NCBI GenBank assembly: GCA_021772635.1
Contig: JAJFLP010000064.1
Location: 1-51,268, forward strand
Direction of reading: 5' to 3'
Source of the DNA: Verrucomicrobiota bacterium
GTDB taxonomy: Bacteria > Verrucomicrobiota > Lentisphaeria > JABSQK01 > JAJFLO01
DNA: 51,268 nucleotides
The notes below the pieces were generated by a model, which made no database searches, had not been told where the DNA came from, and saw nothing but the letters and a program-made list of their open reading frames with translations. Positions 27,181 through 34,853 of the stretch are shown here, one piece after another (positions within the stretch are counted from its first letter, which is position 1; each line of letters begins with the position of its first letter). Made by a program: the position numbers and the translations under genes.

Positions 27181-27271
27181 TATCGGGATCGTTGTTTAGT
27201 TTTTGTGCGAATCAGTTGCCTATAGCCAAGGAACAAGGAGGAACGATCCCGAAAAAAAAATAGTACGCGGA
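27181..27271 (+). repeat. Family D repeat, uninterrupted copy (D1)
   Basis: TCGGGATCGTT at 27183 pairs with AACGATCCCGA at 27242-27252. Between them lies GTTTAGTTTTTGTGCGAATC AGTTG, identical to the stretch at 50091-50115. After the right arm comes AATAGTACGCGGA, also shared. This copy shows the empty site into which element E is inserted in D2. Confidence 0.75.
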
Positions 27272-27302
27272 ATCAAGAAAATATAGCCGCATTTGACTGA
27301 TG

Positions 27303-27977
27303 TCAGCGTTCCTCAAGAACGTATCCGACCCCGCGCATGGTATGGATTAATTTTTTCTCAAACGGTTGATCGATTCGCTGTCGCAGCTTATAAATTCGAG
27401 CCTCTACGACGTTGGTTTGCGGATCAAAGTTATACTCCCATACGTGCTCCATTATCATCGTCTTCGTCATCACCCGCCCGGCGCTGCGCATGAGATATTC
27501 AAGCAGGGCAAACTCGCGAGGTTGTAACTCAATACTCTTGTCGGCGCGACTCACTTTTCTCGAGAGCAAGTCGAGAGTTAAGTCGGAGACACTGAGCGTC
27601 GTGGGTTGTGACTCCCGATTGCTTCGACGAATCAACGCCTGAATTCGCGCCAGCAGTTCGGAGAATGAAAACGGTTTTATTAAGTAATCGTCGCCGCCCT
27701 GCTGGAGTCCCTTCACGCGATCATCAACTGTATCATTGGCGCTCAAGATTAGAACCGGGGTATTGATTTTACGGCGCCGAAGCGCGCCAATCATCGACAA
27801 CCCGTCCATCCTCGGCAGCCCCACATCTACAATCGCCGCGTCAAATTCCTCTGAGGAGGCCGTTTCAAGGCCTTCCACGCCATCACGACAATAAACCGTG
27901 GTATATCCGAACTCCTCCAGACCATTGATGATATAGGTCGCTGATGGTTCGTAATCCTCGACAAGCAGTATCCTCAT
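27303..27977 (-). CDS. OmpR/CusR-family response regulator
   Basis: 224 aa. Receiver domain with LLVEDYE, phospho-acceptor Asp51 in DAAIVDVGLPRMDG, and LIKPFSFSELLARI; then a winged-helix output domain (LQPREFALLEYLMRSAGRV, NVVEARIYKLRQRI, HTMRGVGYVLEE). AGGAGT precedes the ATG. CusR/CzcR-type regulators usually sit beside a kinase gene (CusS/CzcS), and the neighbouring efflux operon is a likely target, but no kinase flanks this gene: both sides are repeats. The nearest kinase genes are on the other strand at 32782 and 34854 and may belong to another pathway. Confidence 0.9.
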   Translation of the reverse strand: MRILLVEDYEPSATYIINGLEEFGYTTVYCRDGVEGLETASSEEFDAAIVDVGLPRMDGLSMIGALRRRKINTPVLILSANDTVDDRVKGLQQGGDDYLIKPFSFSELLARIQALIRRSNRESQPTTLSVSDLTLDLLSRKVSRADKSIELQPREFALLEYLMRSAGRVMTKTMIMEHVWEYNFDPQTNVVEARIYKLRQRIDQPFEKKLIHTMRGVGYVLEER

Positions 27978-28027
27978 ATCGGACTCCTGATGAAACGGGT
28001 AGCCGGGATCGGCACCGTTAGTATACC

Positions 28028-28104
28028 ATCGTCATTGGGTTTTTTAACCGGCCATCATGTCTCGCCATCCGCTTTCGCGAGCGCGACATGATACCAGTTA
28101 AAAA
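28028..28104. repeat. Family F hairpin (F2)
   Basis: TTTTTTAACCGGCCATCATG TC pairs imperfectly with GACATGATACCAGTTAAAAA around the GC-rich loop TCGCCATCCGCTTTCGCGAGCGC (which itself can pair). It lies 50 bases upstream of the response regulator start, within its leader or promoter. Confidence 0.65.
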
Positions 28105-28172
28105 TATACCGTTCCGAATCCCTTAGATGATAAGTTGAATCTACATTCCCAAAAATTGTAATGCTCGCATAC
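28105..28172 (-). repeat. Degenerate short family A copy (A13)
   Basis: TATACCGTTCCGAATCCCTT, then AGTTGAATCTACATTCCC and AAAAATTGTAATGCTCGCAT. It matches the ends and the AAGGGATTCGGAACGGTATA motif of other copies, reverse oriented and about 68 bp long. It abuts F2 directly. Confidence 0.55.
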
Positions 28173-28739
28173 ATTCTTCGTGTGTGAAAATCGAAATTTT
28201 GCACAAAAAGTTCTTTGCAATCCAGAATGATCCTGGTGTACCTGAATCTGTGAATTCTTCCAAAAGCAGATCACGGTGTCGATTAGTAAGTTAATTTAAC
28301 GCACCGATGATACTATAGGCATCATTGGAAAGAAATAAATGCCTCCACAACCATCCCTGATGGACGTTATTTGCGTATTTGATTGAGAAGAGTACGCCCT
28401 GCCATTTTGTGGATTGAGGTGATGAAATTAATCATCTTCGTCGCAAGTTTTTATAAACGGGATCCCCGAGGAGCGAAAGGAGTCAATTTAAGCATCCTCG
28501 GGAACCCCGGAGGGAACACGGAAACCTTGTTAATTAATCTTAAAGATACGCCAACTCGTTAACCGGAAGCTGATTCGAACATGATAAGTTGGTCATATTC
28601 GGGTCAGATTACGGTTATAATTGGGGTGTATCATAGGTAATGGATAAGTCGCAGGTGTTATCAATATTCGGATAACGACTATATTAGAAAGTCACTTGGC
28701 AGTGGCTGTAGACAGAGATTCATACTCGGGCGAACGCGC
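28173..28739. other. Gene-free interval with an unassigned hairpin
   Basis: About 570 bp with no credible ORF. The most structured part is 28468-28535: CCCCGAGGA pairs with TCCTCGGGA (loop GCGAAAGGAGTCAATTTAAG plus two bases) and is followed by GGAACCCCGGAGGGAACACG. I compared it by eye with common riboswitch consensus motifs (cobalamin, TPP, SAM, c-di-GMP, fluoride) and see no match. It is about 770 bp ahead of the TonB receptor gene. Confidence 0.35.
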
Positions 28740-28920
28740 AAGCCTGCATTATGCACAATTTTAGTCATGAGAATGCGTAGCTTGCTTTAGATCAAAGAGT
28801 TATGGAGGTTGCCGGGACGAAAAAATATTGAAATATTTTGAGATCCGGTGTTCTCTGTAACTCATTTATATGAAACAAGATACGCATTCGCAATAGAAAG
28901 TTTATGCATAATGTAGGCTT
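28740..28920 (+). repeat. Family B repeat, full copy (B2)
   Basis: 181 bp bounded by AAGCCTGCATTATGCA and TGCATAATGTAGGCTT, an imperfect terminal inverted repeat. The interior has a second inverted pair around GATCAAAGAGTTATGGAGG and CTCTGTAACTCATTTATATG, with AATATTGAAATAT in the middle. No coding capacity. Confidence 0.8.
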
Positions 28921-29084
28921 ACCTGCATTATGCACAAATTTCGTTGCGCGAGCTTTTAGCTGGTCTGAGATCAATGAGTTACGAAGGTTGTACGGCCGAA
29001 AGAATATTGAAATATCGGCTGGATCTCTTAGTCTAGTCCCGTGACCGCGGGATCGCACGTTCTTTGTAACTCATTTAGATCAGG
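28921..29084 (+). repeat. Family B repeat, right end replaced (B3)
   Basis: Starts ACCTGCATTATGCACAAATT, directly after B2 in the same orientation, and runs through GAGATCAATGAGTTACGAAG and AATATTGAAATATCG to TTCTTTGTAACTCATTTAGA TCAGG. The last part found in full copies (AGTAGAAACTTTATGCATA) is missing; family C element C1 starts at that point. Confidence 0.75.
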
Positions 29085-29266
29085 CTAGCCTGAATACTTC
29101 ATCAGTATTCTGCTACAAGCCATAGTCTCTGCTCAAATAAGCCGATTAGCTCAACTTTATATCTCAGTGAATGGATATTCACTTTCGCCGTCAAGTTTTC
29201 ACTAATCGATTTATTATGAGCGAGTTAAACGCTCTCGCGACGAATCGCATGAATTAGTCAGGCTAG
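29085..29266 (-). mobile_element. Family C MITE-like element (C1)
   Basis: 182 bp. On the plus strand it runs from CTAGCCTGAATACTTCATCA to GCATGAATTAGTCAGGCTAG; ends are imperfect inverted repeats with CTAG at both extremities, possibly a 4-bp target duplication. It is the reverse complement of the copies at 40169 and 51091. It contains no ORF and would depend on a transposase elsewhere. It ends 41 bases before the TonB receptor start and may contribute to that leader. Confidence 0.82.
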
Positions 29267-29307
29267 ACCGTGTTCATCGTCCACAAGATACAAAGAAGGG
29301 GTACACG

Positions 29308-31452
29308 ATGTTTTATTTCAATAGTACTGAGCGCCGAGTTCGAGCTGAGGTAACGGACTCTTCTGATTCCAATACTTCACGCTCTTTTGCAGAACCGCAA
29401 CGAAAGTTGCAGATGCAAATGTCACGACAGCTATATCGTTTTCTTCTGATCGCCGCACTGGTTACGGCAATCAATTCCCTCCCCTCTTCCGCTGAGGAGA
29501 GCGTGCCGCTGGCTGAAGATTTCCTCGAAGTTCCGGATGAACTCAAACTGTTCCAGGAGATGCCGCTCGTGATTACTGCGGCCCGTAAGCCGCAACGTAT
29601 TACAGAGGCATCTTCAACCATAGACCTTATCACCGCGGAAGACATAAAACGGTCAGGCGCTTTAACACTGGCAGAGGTATTAGAACGGCTGCCTGGAATC
29701 TATACTCCGACTGCACACAACGCGTTGGATATGTTATGGATTCGCGGCGTCGGCGGGCGCTTTAACGACAACGCACTTCTACTCATCGACGGCGTCCCTT
29801 ACCGAACTCTATACTATTCGAATTTTCCCATTAATGAGCAAATCCCTCTGGAAGATATTAAGAAGATCGAGATTATTCGTGGCCCTGGATCAGCTTTATA
29901 CGGTACGAATGCGTTTACGGGCGTAATTAGCGTCGTAACAAAGGATGCCGTAGACATTCCTAAAAATGAGATCACCGCATCGTACGGGACGTGGAATACC
30001 CAAAATCACTACGTGTCTTTAGCTGAAGAATTCGAAACCGGAGAGTTTACTTTTTTCGGGAAATATCTTGATACTGACGGGTACAAGGTAAACAGAAACG
30101 ATGAAGGATTTAGAACGGATGAGCGACGAGTTGCAGACAATCACGCATACAAACTAAAGTTAAGACACAAAAATCTTGATCTAAACATCAGGTACTCAAA
30201 ATTCTCTCTCAACGATTCTACCGCGGTTCCAGACGAAGACGAAGAAGGCGGCCCGACTGTGCGGGAACACATACTGACACAACTCGGTTATCACGTGGAC
30301 CTTAATCCGAAACTTTCTCTCCAGGTCAAAGCATACTTCAATCACTTCGCCCTGGACAGAGGGCGAGTCGCCGTTGATCAAAATTCAGCAGTGATATCTA
30401 CCAACCGATCTGAAATATACGGACGAGTCGCCGGAGTCGATGTGCTTTCGACCCTTCGGTTGTCGCCGACTCACACAATGCTTTTCGGGGTAAATTACGA
30501 ATACGAATATCTCGATCACGCATTCTCAGAAACGGCGGAGCCGCCGACAGCCCCATTCTCCTTAACTGAGTGGGCCTCTGCTTCAGGCGGGACCACTCCG
30601 GAAGCGATCGATAACAATACCATCGGCGTGTACTTCGAAGACGAACTGAAATTAGGCGAATACGTAATCCTGACCAGCGGGCTCCGCCTCGATTCCTCTG
30701 AGACATCGGAAACACGTTTAAGCCCCCGAGTAAGCATTGTCTATATCCCCGACAATAAGACCTCTATCAAACTGCGATATAGCGAAGCGTTCAGGGCCCC
30801 TACATATCAGGAACTGTATAAGCAGACCAATGACGGGGAAGCAGAAGGGAATAAAAACCTTAACCCGCAGACGATAAAGACTGTAGAATTTGAATTGTCG
30901 CGGTTTATCTGGAACAACCATCGTTTGAACACGACCTTTTTCTATACCCAATTCGAGAATTTCATTAAAGTGATCGGGAGCGGAGACTTTCAGAATCTGG
31001 GAAAACGGGAGTTGCACGGCGTAGAAGTCGGTCTTCACGGCAGGATTGACAAAGATCTTTCGTATTTCGCCAACTATTCCCTTACGAACGCGAAGGAGTC
31101 GAATGGCGCGGATATCGGCGGTGTGCCTGAGAACATGGGCAACCTCGGCGTCACTTACACTGGTCTCGACTTCATGGAAGTCGTGCCCCACCTGAGATGG
31201 GTAGGCGTACGAAACCGACCGCTTGATTATCAGGGAGATGTCCCCGTAGAGAATCGCCGTTATCGGCTCCACGGCTATGCGACTATGAATTTAACTCTAT
31301 TATTCAAACGTCTGCCAGGTCCGATGACCGCCTCTTTATCGATCCGAAATCTTTTCAATACGACTTATCATACCCCGGGTGAACAAACTCAAGATTTCGA
31401 TATCCTGCAGCCAGGACGGCGAATTCTGTTTTCCCTTTCAACAGAGTTCTAA
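29308..31452 (+). CDS. TonB-dependent outer-membrane receptor
   Basis: 714 aa. GAAGGGG precedes the ATG; a second possible start (residue 36 or 38) lies immediately before the signal helix YRFLLIAALVTAI. Plug domain about 85-215 with ITAARKPQRITEASSTIDLI, RSGALTLAEVLERLPGI, IDGVPYRTLYY and IEIIRGPGSALYGTNAFTGV; then a 22-strand-type barrel, with the receptor signature YSEAFRAPTYQELYKQ and NLNPQTIKTVEFEL, ending FSLSTEF with C-terminal Phe. The ligand cannot be read from the sequence. Same strand and close to a periplasmic ABC_sub_bind protein (26 bp) and two sensor kinases. Confidence 0.92.
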   Translation: MFYFNSTERRVRAEVTDSSDSNTSRSFAEPQRKLQMQMSRQLYRFLLIAALVTAINSLPSSAEESVPLAEDFLEVPDELKLFQEMPLVITAARKPQRITEASSTIDLITAEDIKRSGALTLAEVLERLPGIYTPTAHNALDMLWIRGVGGRFNDNALLLIDGVPYRTLYYSNFPINEQIPLEDIKKIEIIRGPGSALYGTNAFTGVISVVTKDAVDIPKNEITASYGTWNTQNHYVSLAEEFETGEFTFFGKYLDTDGYKVNRNDEGFRTDERRVADNHAYKLKLRHKNLDLNIRYSKFSLNDSTAVPDEDEEGGPTVREHILTQLGYHVDLNPKLSLQVKAYFNHFALDRGRVAVDQNSAVISTNRSEIYGRVAGVDVLSTLRLSPTHTMLFGVNYEYEYLDHAFSETAEPPTAPFSLTEWASASGGTTPEAIDNNTIGVYFEDELKLGEYVILTSGLRLDSSETSETRLSPRVSIVYIPDNKTSIKLRYSEAFRAPTYQELYKQTNDGEAEGNKNLNPQTIKTVEFELSRFIWNNHRLNTTFFYTQFENFIKVIGSGDFQNLGKRELHGVEVGLHGRIDKDLSYFANYSLTNAKESNGADIGGVPENMGNLGVTYTGLDFMEVVPHLRWVGVRNRPLDYQGDVPVENRRYRLHGYATMNLTLLFKRLPGPMTASLSIRNLFNTTYHTPGEQTQDFDILQPGRRILFSLSTEF

Positions 31453-31478
31453 TTCCAGTTCCCAACAACGAATGCCCA

Positions 31479-32444
31479 ATGTTTCGTAAATCAACAATTA
31501 CCATATGTTGTACTTTGATGCTCCTGGTTGTTTCCAGCCCGCTACGGGCGAGTGGAGCAGACAGCGTGCGTGTACTCGTGCTCAAACAAAACGCACCACA
31601 GTACAACCAGGTGCTAAGGGGTATCCGCGATCAGCTCAAACACGACGTCAGGACGACTTTTGAAATCGACACGTTCGAGGTCGCACAAGGTCGAGCTGCG
31701 CAAGCCCCTTTTACATCCGAAGTTAATTACGATTTAATCGTCTCAATCGGGACAAGATCGTTTGAAGTTGCAACCCGTAATTTTCCGAAAAAACCACATA
31801 TTTACGGGATGGTTATAAACGTCGATAGTACTCGAATCGAGGAGGTAGCTAAAGCTTCCGGCAACGGAATCATGGGCGTGTCTCTACTGGGAAAACCATC
31901 GGCCTACATCGACTACGCGCGTAAGATCCAAAAAAACCTTAAAACTATCGGTGTGATATACGGTGATGATAAATTTAATCCGTATCTGGCAGAACTGCAG
32001 ACCGAAGCCCGTAATTCAGGGATAAGGGTCATCACCGAGAAGGTTTCTCAGAAACGTGAATTCATCGATAAGTTCGAAGCAGTAATCAGCTCCGGCATCG
32101 ACTCGTTTTTAATTATCCCCGATTTTTTCGTATACGATCCGAAACTTCTGGAACACGTTATTATCAATACTTACAATCGCGGGATTCCCTGCATCGCGCC
32201 ATCAGAGTCTTTCGTTAACTCGGGCGCACTCTGGGCATTCAAGGTGATTCCAGACGACGTTGGCACGCAAATCGCAGAGCTGATCTCTACCGGTGTACTT
32301 CCGAGCGATAGAAAAATTGAGTACTATTCGCCTTCCTCGATAGCGATCAACGTAACGGTCGCCGAAAACCTGCACCTGAAAATCCCCTATCGCGTACGTA
32401 AAAGTGCGACACTGATAGATCTACGGAGGCAGAATGAAAAATAA
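31479..32444 (+). CDS. ABC_sub_bind-family periplasmic binding protein
   Basis: 321 aa with a signal peptide (TITICCTLMLLVVSSPLRASG). The two-lobed fold of Pfam ABC_sub_bind is recognisable: VRVLVLKQNAPQYNQVLRGI, YDLIVSIGTRSFEVA, IMGVSLLGKPSAYIDYARKI, IGVIYGDDKFNPYLAEL, FLIIPDFFVYDPKLLEHVI and the region GIPCIAPSESFVNSGALWAF. No ABC permease or ATPase gene is nearby, so it may serve as a ligand sensor for the downstream kinase rather than for import. It follows the TonB receptor by 26 bp; no clear ribosome site precedes it. Confidence 0.85.
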   Translation: MFRKSTITICCTLMLLVVSSPLRASGADSVRVLVLKQNAPQYNQVLRGIRDQLKHDVRTTFEIDTFEVAQGRAAQAPFTSEVNYDLIVSIGTRSFEVATRNFPKKPHIYGMVINVDSTRIEEVAKASGNGIMGVSLLGKPSAYIDYARKIQKNLKTIGVIYGDDKFNPYLAELQTEARNSGIRVITEKVSQKREFIDKFEAVISSGIDSFLIIPDFFVYDPKLLEHVIINTYNRGIPCIAPSESFVNSGALWAFKVIPDDVGTQIAELISTGVLPSDRKIEYYSPSSIAINVTVAENLHLKIPYRVRKSATLIDLRRQNEK

Positions 32445-32566
32445 CCACGCAGCTTTGGGATTGATGTTCCGGGGTTCGACGGTAAGGAATCGGAGTACCA
32501 CAAAAATCCTTCCGCCGCTGATCCGATTCCCTTTATTTTTGACCGTTGAACGCACCGCACGAGCAC

Positions 32567-32752
32567 AAGCCTGATCTATGCATAAATTTCGTTATGAGAA
32601 CTTTTAGTTGGCCTGAGATCAGTGAGTTACGAAGGTTGTACGGCTGAAGGAATATTGAAATATTTCAAGGTCGTATGTTCTTTGTAACTCATTTATATCA
32701 GGTCTGATACATGCTCACAGTAGAAACTTTATGCATAGATCGGGCTAGCCTT
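32567..32752 (+). repeat. Family B repeat, full copy (B4)
   Basis: Begins AAGCCTGATCTATGCATAAA and ends ATGCATAGATCGGGCTAGCC, inverted ends. Inside, CCTGAGATCAGTGAGTTACG and TTGTAACTCATTTATATCAG G form a second inverted pair around GAATATTGAAATATTTC. It occupies most of the 337-bp gap between the binding-protein and kinase genes and ends 29 bases before the kinase start. Confidence 0.85.
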
Positions 32753-32781
32753 TAACCCGTGAACCGAACAACTTCGTTACC

Positions 32782-34716
32782 ATGAAAATTAGTCTGCCAA
32801 TCAAGTACGCTTGCTGCGTCTCCGTCATTATTATACTGATGTCGTTATTATTGAGCGGAACCTTTATTTCCCGGCAGGCGGCGAGCATGGAACGTCATCT
32901 TGTGGACAAAGGATTCTCGCTCGTTAAAACTTTTGCGGATCACAGTGAGTTCGGGATGGTTTTCTTTAATCTGCAACATCTCAATTCGATTGCGTCAAGC
33001 TTGTTGGAGCAACAAGGAGTCGTATACGCGATCATTACCGACAGTGACGGAGAAATCTTCGTATTCCAGGGACAACAGGACTGGAAACAGCCACCCCCGT
33101 CGTTAACAGCTTCCCCGGATACATCGAGTCAGGTACCGAACTACAAAAAGTTAAGAAACAGGGGTACGGGGGAAGAAGTCTACCATTTTTCCTCAGAAAT
33201 CTATTCGGAAACGTTCAAGAATGAAGATCCGGAGTTGATGCTGCTCGCTAAGCCGGGAGTCGACAGTACGATAAGACGGGTTGTTGGCACGGCCCATCTC
33301 GGCGTGTCATTGAACGATATGCGCGTGGAAATTCGGAAAGCACGCGCGTATGTCGTTGTGATTACGCTTTTTATTGTGGCAATCAGTGTCGTTATCGCTG
33401 TCTTACTGTCGTTATACGTTACTCGTCCAATCAAGAATCTCGTCAACGCAACTCAACGGATATCTGAAGGGAATCTTACGGTCTCATTACGACGTGAAAC
33501 AAATGATGAAATCGGTGAACTCGCCGAGTCGTTCAATAAAATGACAGAAGCATTACAGAAAACTACGGTATCGAAGAACTACGTTGATAATATATTCAAG
33601 TCAATGAATGACATTCTAATCGTCGTCACGATGGAGGGGCTTATTGAGCGGGTGAATACGACGGCCTGTCGATCCTTAGGAATCGAGGAGAGTAACCTGC
33701 TGGGCCGCGATTATTTGTCTCTTATCACAACAACTGAAAACAGCCAAATCAACTTCGATCAATTCCTCGCGGCATGCCCCGTATCAAACGTTGAACGTAT
33801 CTACCTAGCGAGAGACTCACACCCGATTCCAGTATTGTTTTCGTGCTCATTTATGCCCGACAACGAAGTCGGCACCAGGAAAATCGTCACTGTCGCTCAG
33901 GATATTACAAAACTCAAGTTGATTGAGGCCGACCTTCGGCAGGCGAAGGAAAGCGCGGAAGAAGCGAACACTGCGAAAAGCGAGTTTCTTGCCAATATGA
34001 GCCATGAACTTAGGACGCCGCTGCACAGTGTACTGAGTTTTACAGAGCTAGGGGCTGAGCGGATAAACTCAGCGAGTTTAGAGAAGCTCCTCGATTATTT
34101 TAAGGAAATCGACCAAAGCGGACGCGTCCTCCTTCAATTACTCAATAGTTTGCTTGACCTTGCAAAATTAGAATCGGGAAAAACCTCTTTTGACTTCGAA
34201 AGAACAGATCTAAACGACGCGATTTCCTCGGTCATAGAAGAGTTCAGTCTCGCCTGCGCCGAGCGGAGCCTTACAATCACTTTAAGAGAGAAAGCATCGG
34301 AATCCGAATGCATCGCGGATCCGGAAAAGATTAAACAGGTCGTCCGTAATATTCTGGCGAATGCAACAAGGTTTTCTCCTGACGCCGGTGAAATCGAAAT
34401 TGGTATCGAGAAAGATTCCGATATTATCCGCGTATCGGTCGGCGACCAGGGTGTTGGTATCCCGGTAAATGAATTAGACGGAATCTTTGAAAAATTCATA
34501 CAGTCCAGCAAGACGAAAACCGGTGCTGGTGGAACTGGTCTCGGATTGGCTATTAGCCGGGAGATAATAGGAAAACACGGTGGCGTAATCTGGGCAGAAA
34601 ATCGGTCAACAGCCGGTGCTCTATTCGTCTTCGAAGTACCAATTTCATTGGCTATTTTCTCCAATTCCGAAATCAAGACGCTGGAGAATAACGGCCAGGT
34701 CTCTAAACAACTTTAA
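32782..34716 (+). CDS. Membrane sensor histidine kinase (sensor-HAMP-PAS-HisKA-HATPase)
   Basis: 644 aa. Two transmembrane helices (about 8-28 and 190-212) enclose a periplasmic sensor of roughly 160 residues; HAMP follows (TRPIKNLVNATQRISEGNLT), a PAS domain (about 270-370), then HisKA with phospho-acceptor His408 in NMSHELRTPLH and a HATPase domain (NILANATRFSPDAG, DQGVGIPVNELDGIFEKF, GGTGLGLAISREI). The periplasmic sensor could read the upstream binding protein. Together with the following hybrid protein it forms a phosphorelay candidate. No output regulator with a DNA-binding domain is adjacent. Confidence 0.92.
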   Translation: MKISLPIKYACCVSVIIILMSLLLSGTFISRQAASMERHLVDKGFSLVKTFADHSEFGMVFFNLQHLNSIASSLLEQQGVVYAIITDSDGEIFVFQGQQDWKQPPPSLTASPDTSSQVPNYKKLRNRGTGEEVYHFSSEIYSETFKNEDPELMLLAKPGVDSTIRRVVGTAHLGVSLNDMRVEIRKARAYVVVITLFIVAISVVIAVLLSLYVTRPIKNLVNATQRISEGNLTVSLRRETNDEIGELAESFNKMTEALQKTTVSKNYVDNIFKSMNDILIVVTMEGLIERVNTTACRSLGIEESNLLGRDYLSLITTTENSQINFDQFLAACPVSNVERIYLARDSHPIPVLFSCSFMPDNEVGTRKIVTVAQDITKLKLIEADLRQAKESAEEANTAKSEFLANMSHELRTPLHSVLSFTELGAERINSASLEKLLDYFKEIDQSGRVLLQLLNSLLDLAKLESGKTSFDFERTDLNDAISSVIEEFSLACAERSLTITLREKASESECIADPEKIKQVVRNILANATRFSPDAGEIEIGIEKDSDIIRVSVGDQGVGIPVNELDGIFEKFIQSSKTKTGAGGTGLGLAISREIIGKHGGVIWAENRSTAGALFVFEVPISLAIFSNSEIKTLENNGQVSKQL

Positions 34717-34724
34717 ACGCTTGG

Positions 34725-34824
34725 ATACCGAACATCAGAGTCCCGCATGCGGGACGCAATACCGTTCGGGAATTATTGGCTGACAAATTCGAAGCTATCC
34801 AAAAAATTTACTGCCTGCAATATA
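34725..34824 (-). repeat. Family A repeat, 100-bp hairpin copy (A9)
   Basis: Plus strand: GATACCGAACATCAGAG, then the perfect palindrome GTCCCGCATGCGGGAC (34740-34755), then ATACCGTTCGGGAATTATTG and CCAAAAAATTTACTGCCTGC AATATA. Same length class as the nirK leader copy (15668-15767). It ends 29 bases before the chosen start of the hybrid kinase gene. Confidence 0.8.
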
Positions 34825-34853
34825 GTAGCGAAATCAGATTAAGGGGACTCGTC

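Noticed and set aside
28690..28720. Possible cobalamin-riboswitch box (AGCCACTGCC on the minus strand)
   Set aside because: Only the short box is present; the rest of the cobalamin consensus is missing and the orientation is wrong for the TonB receptor.
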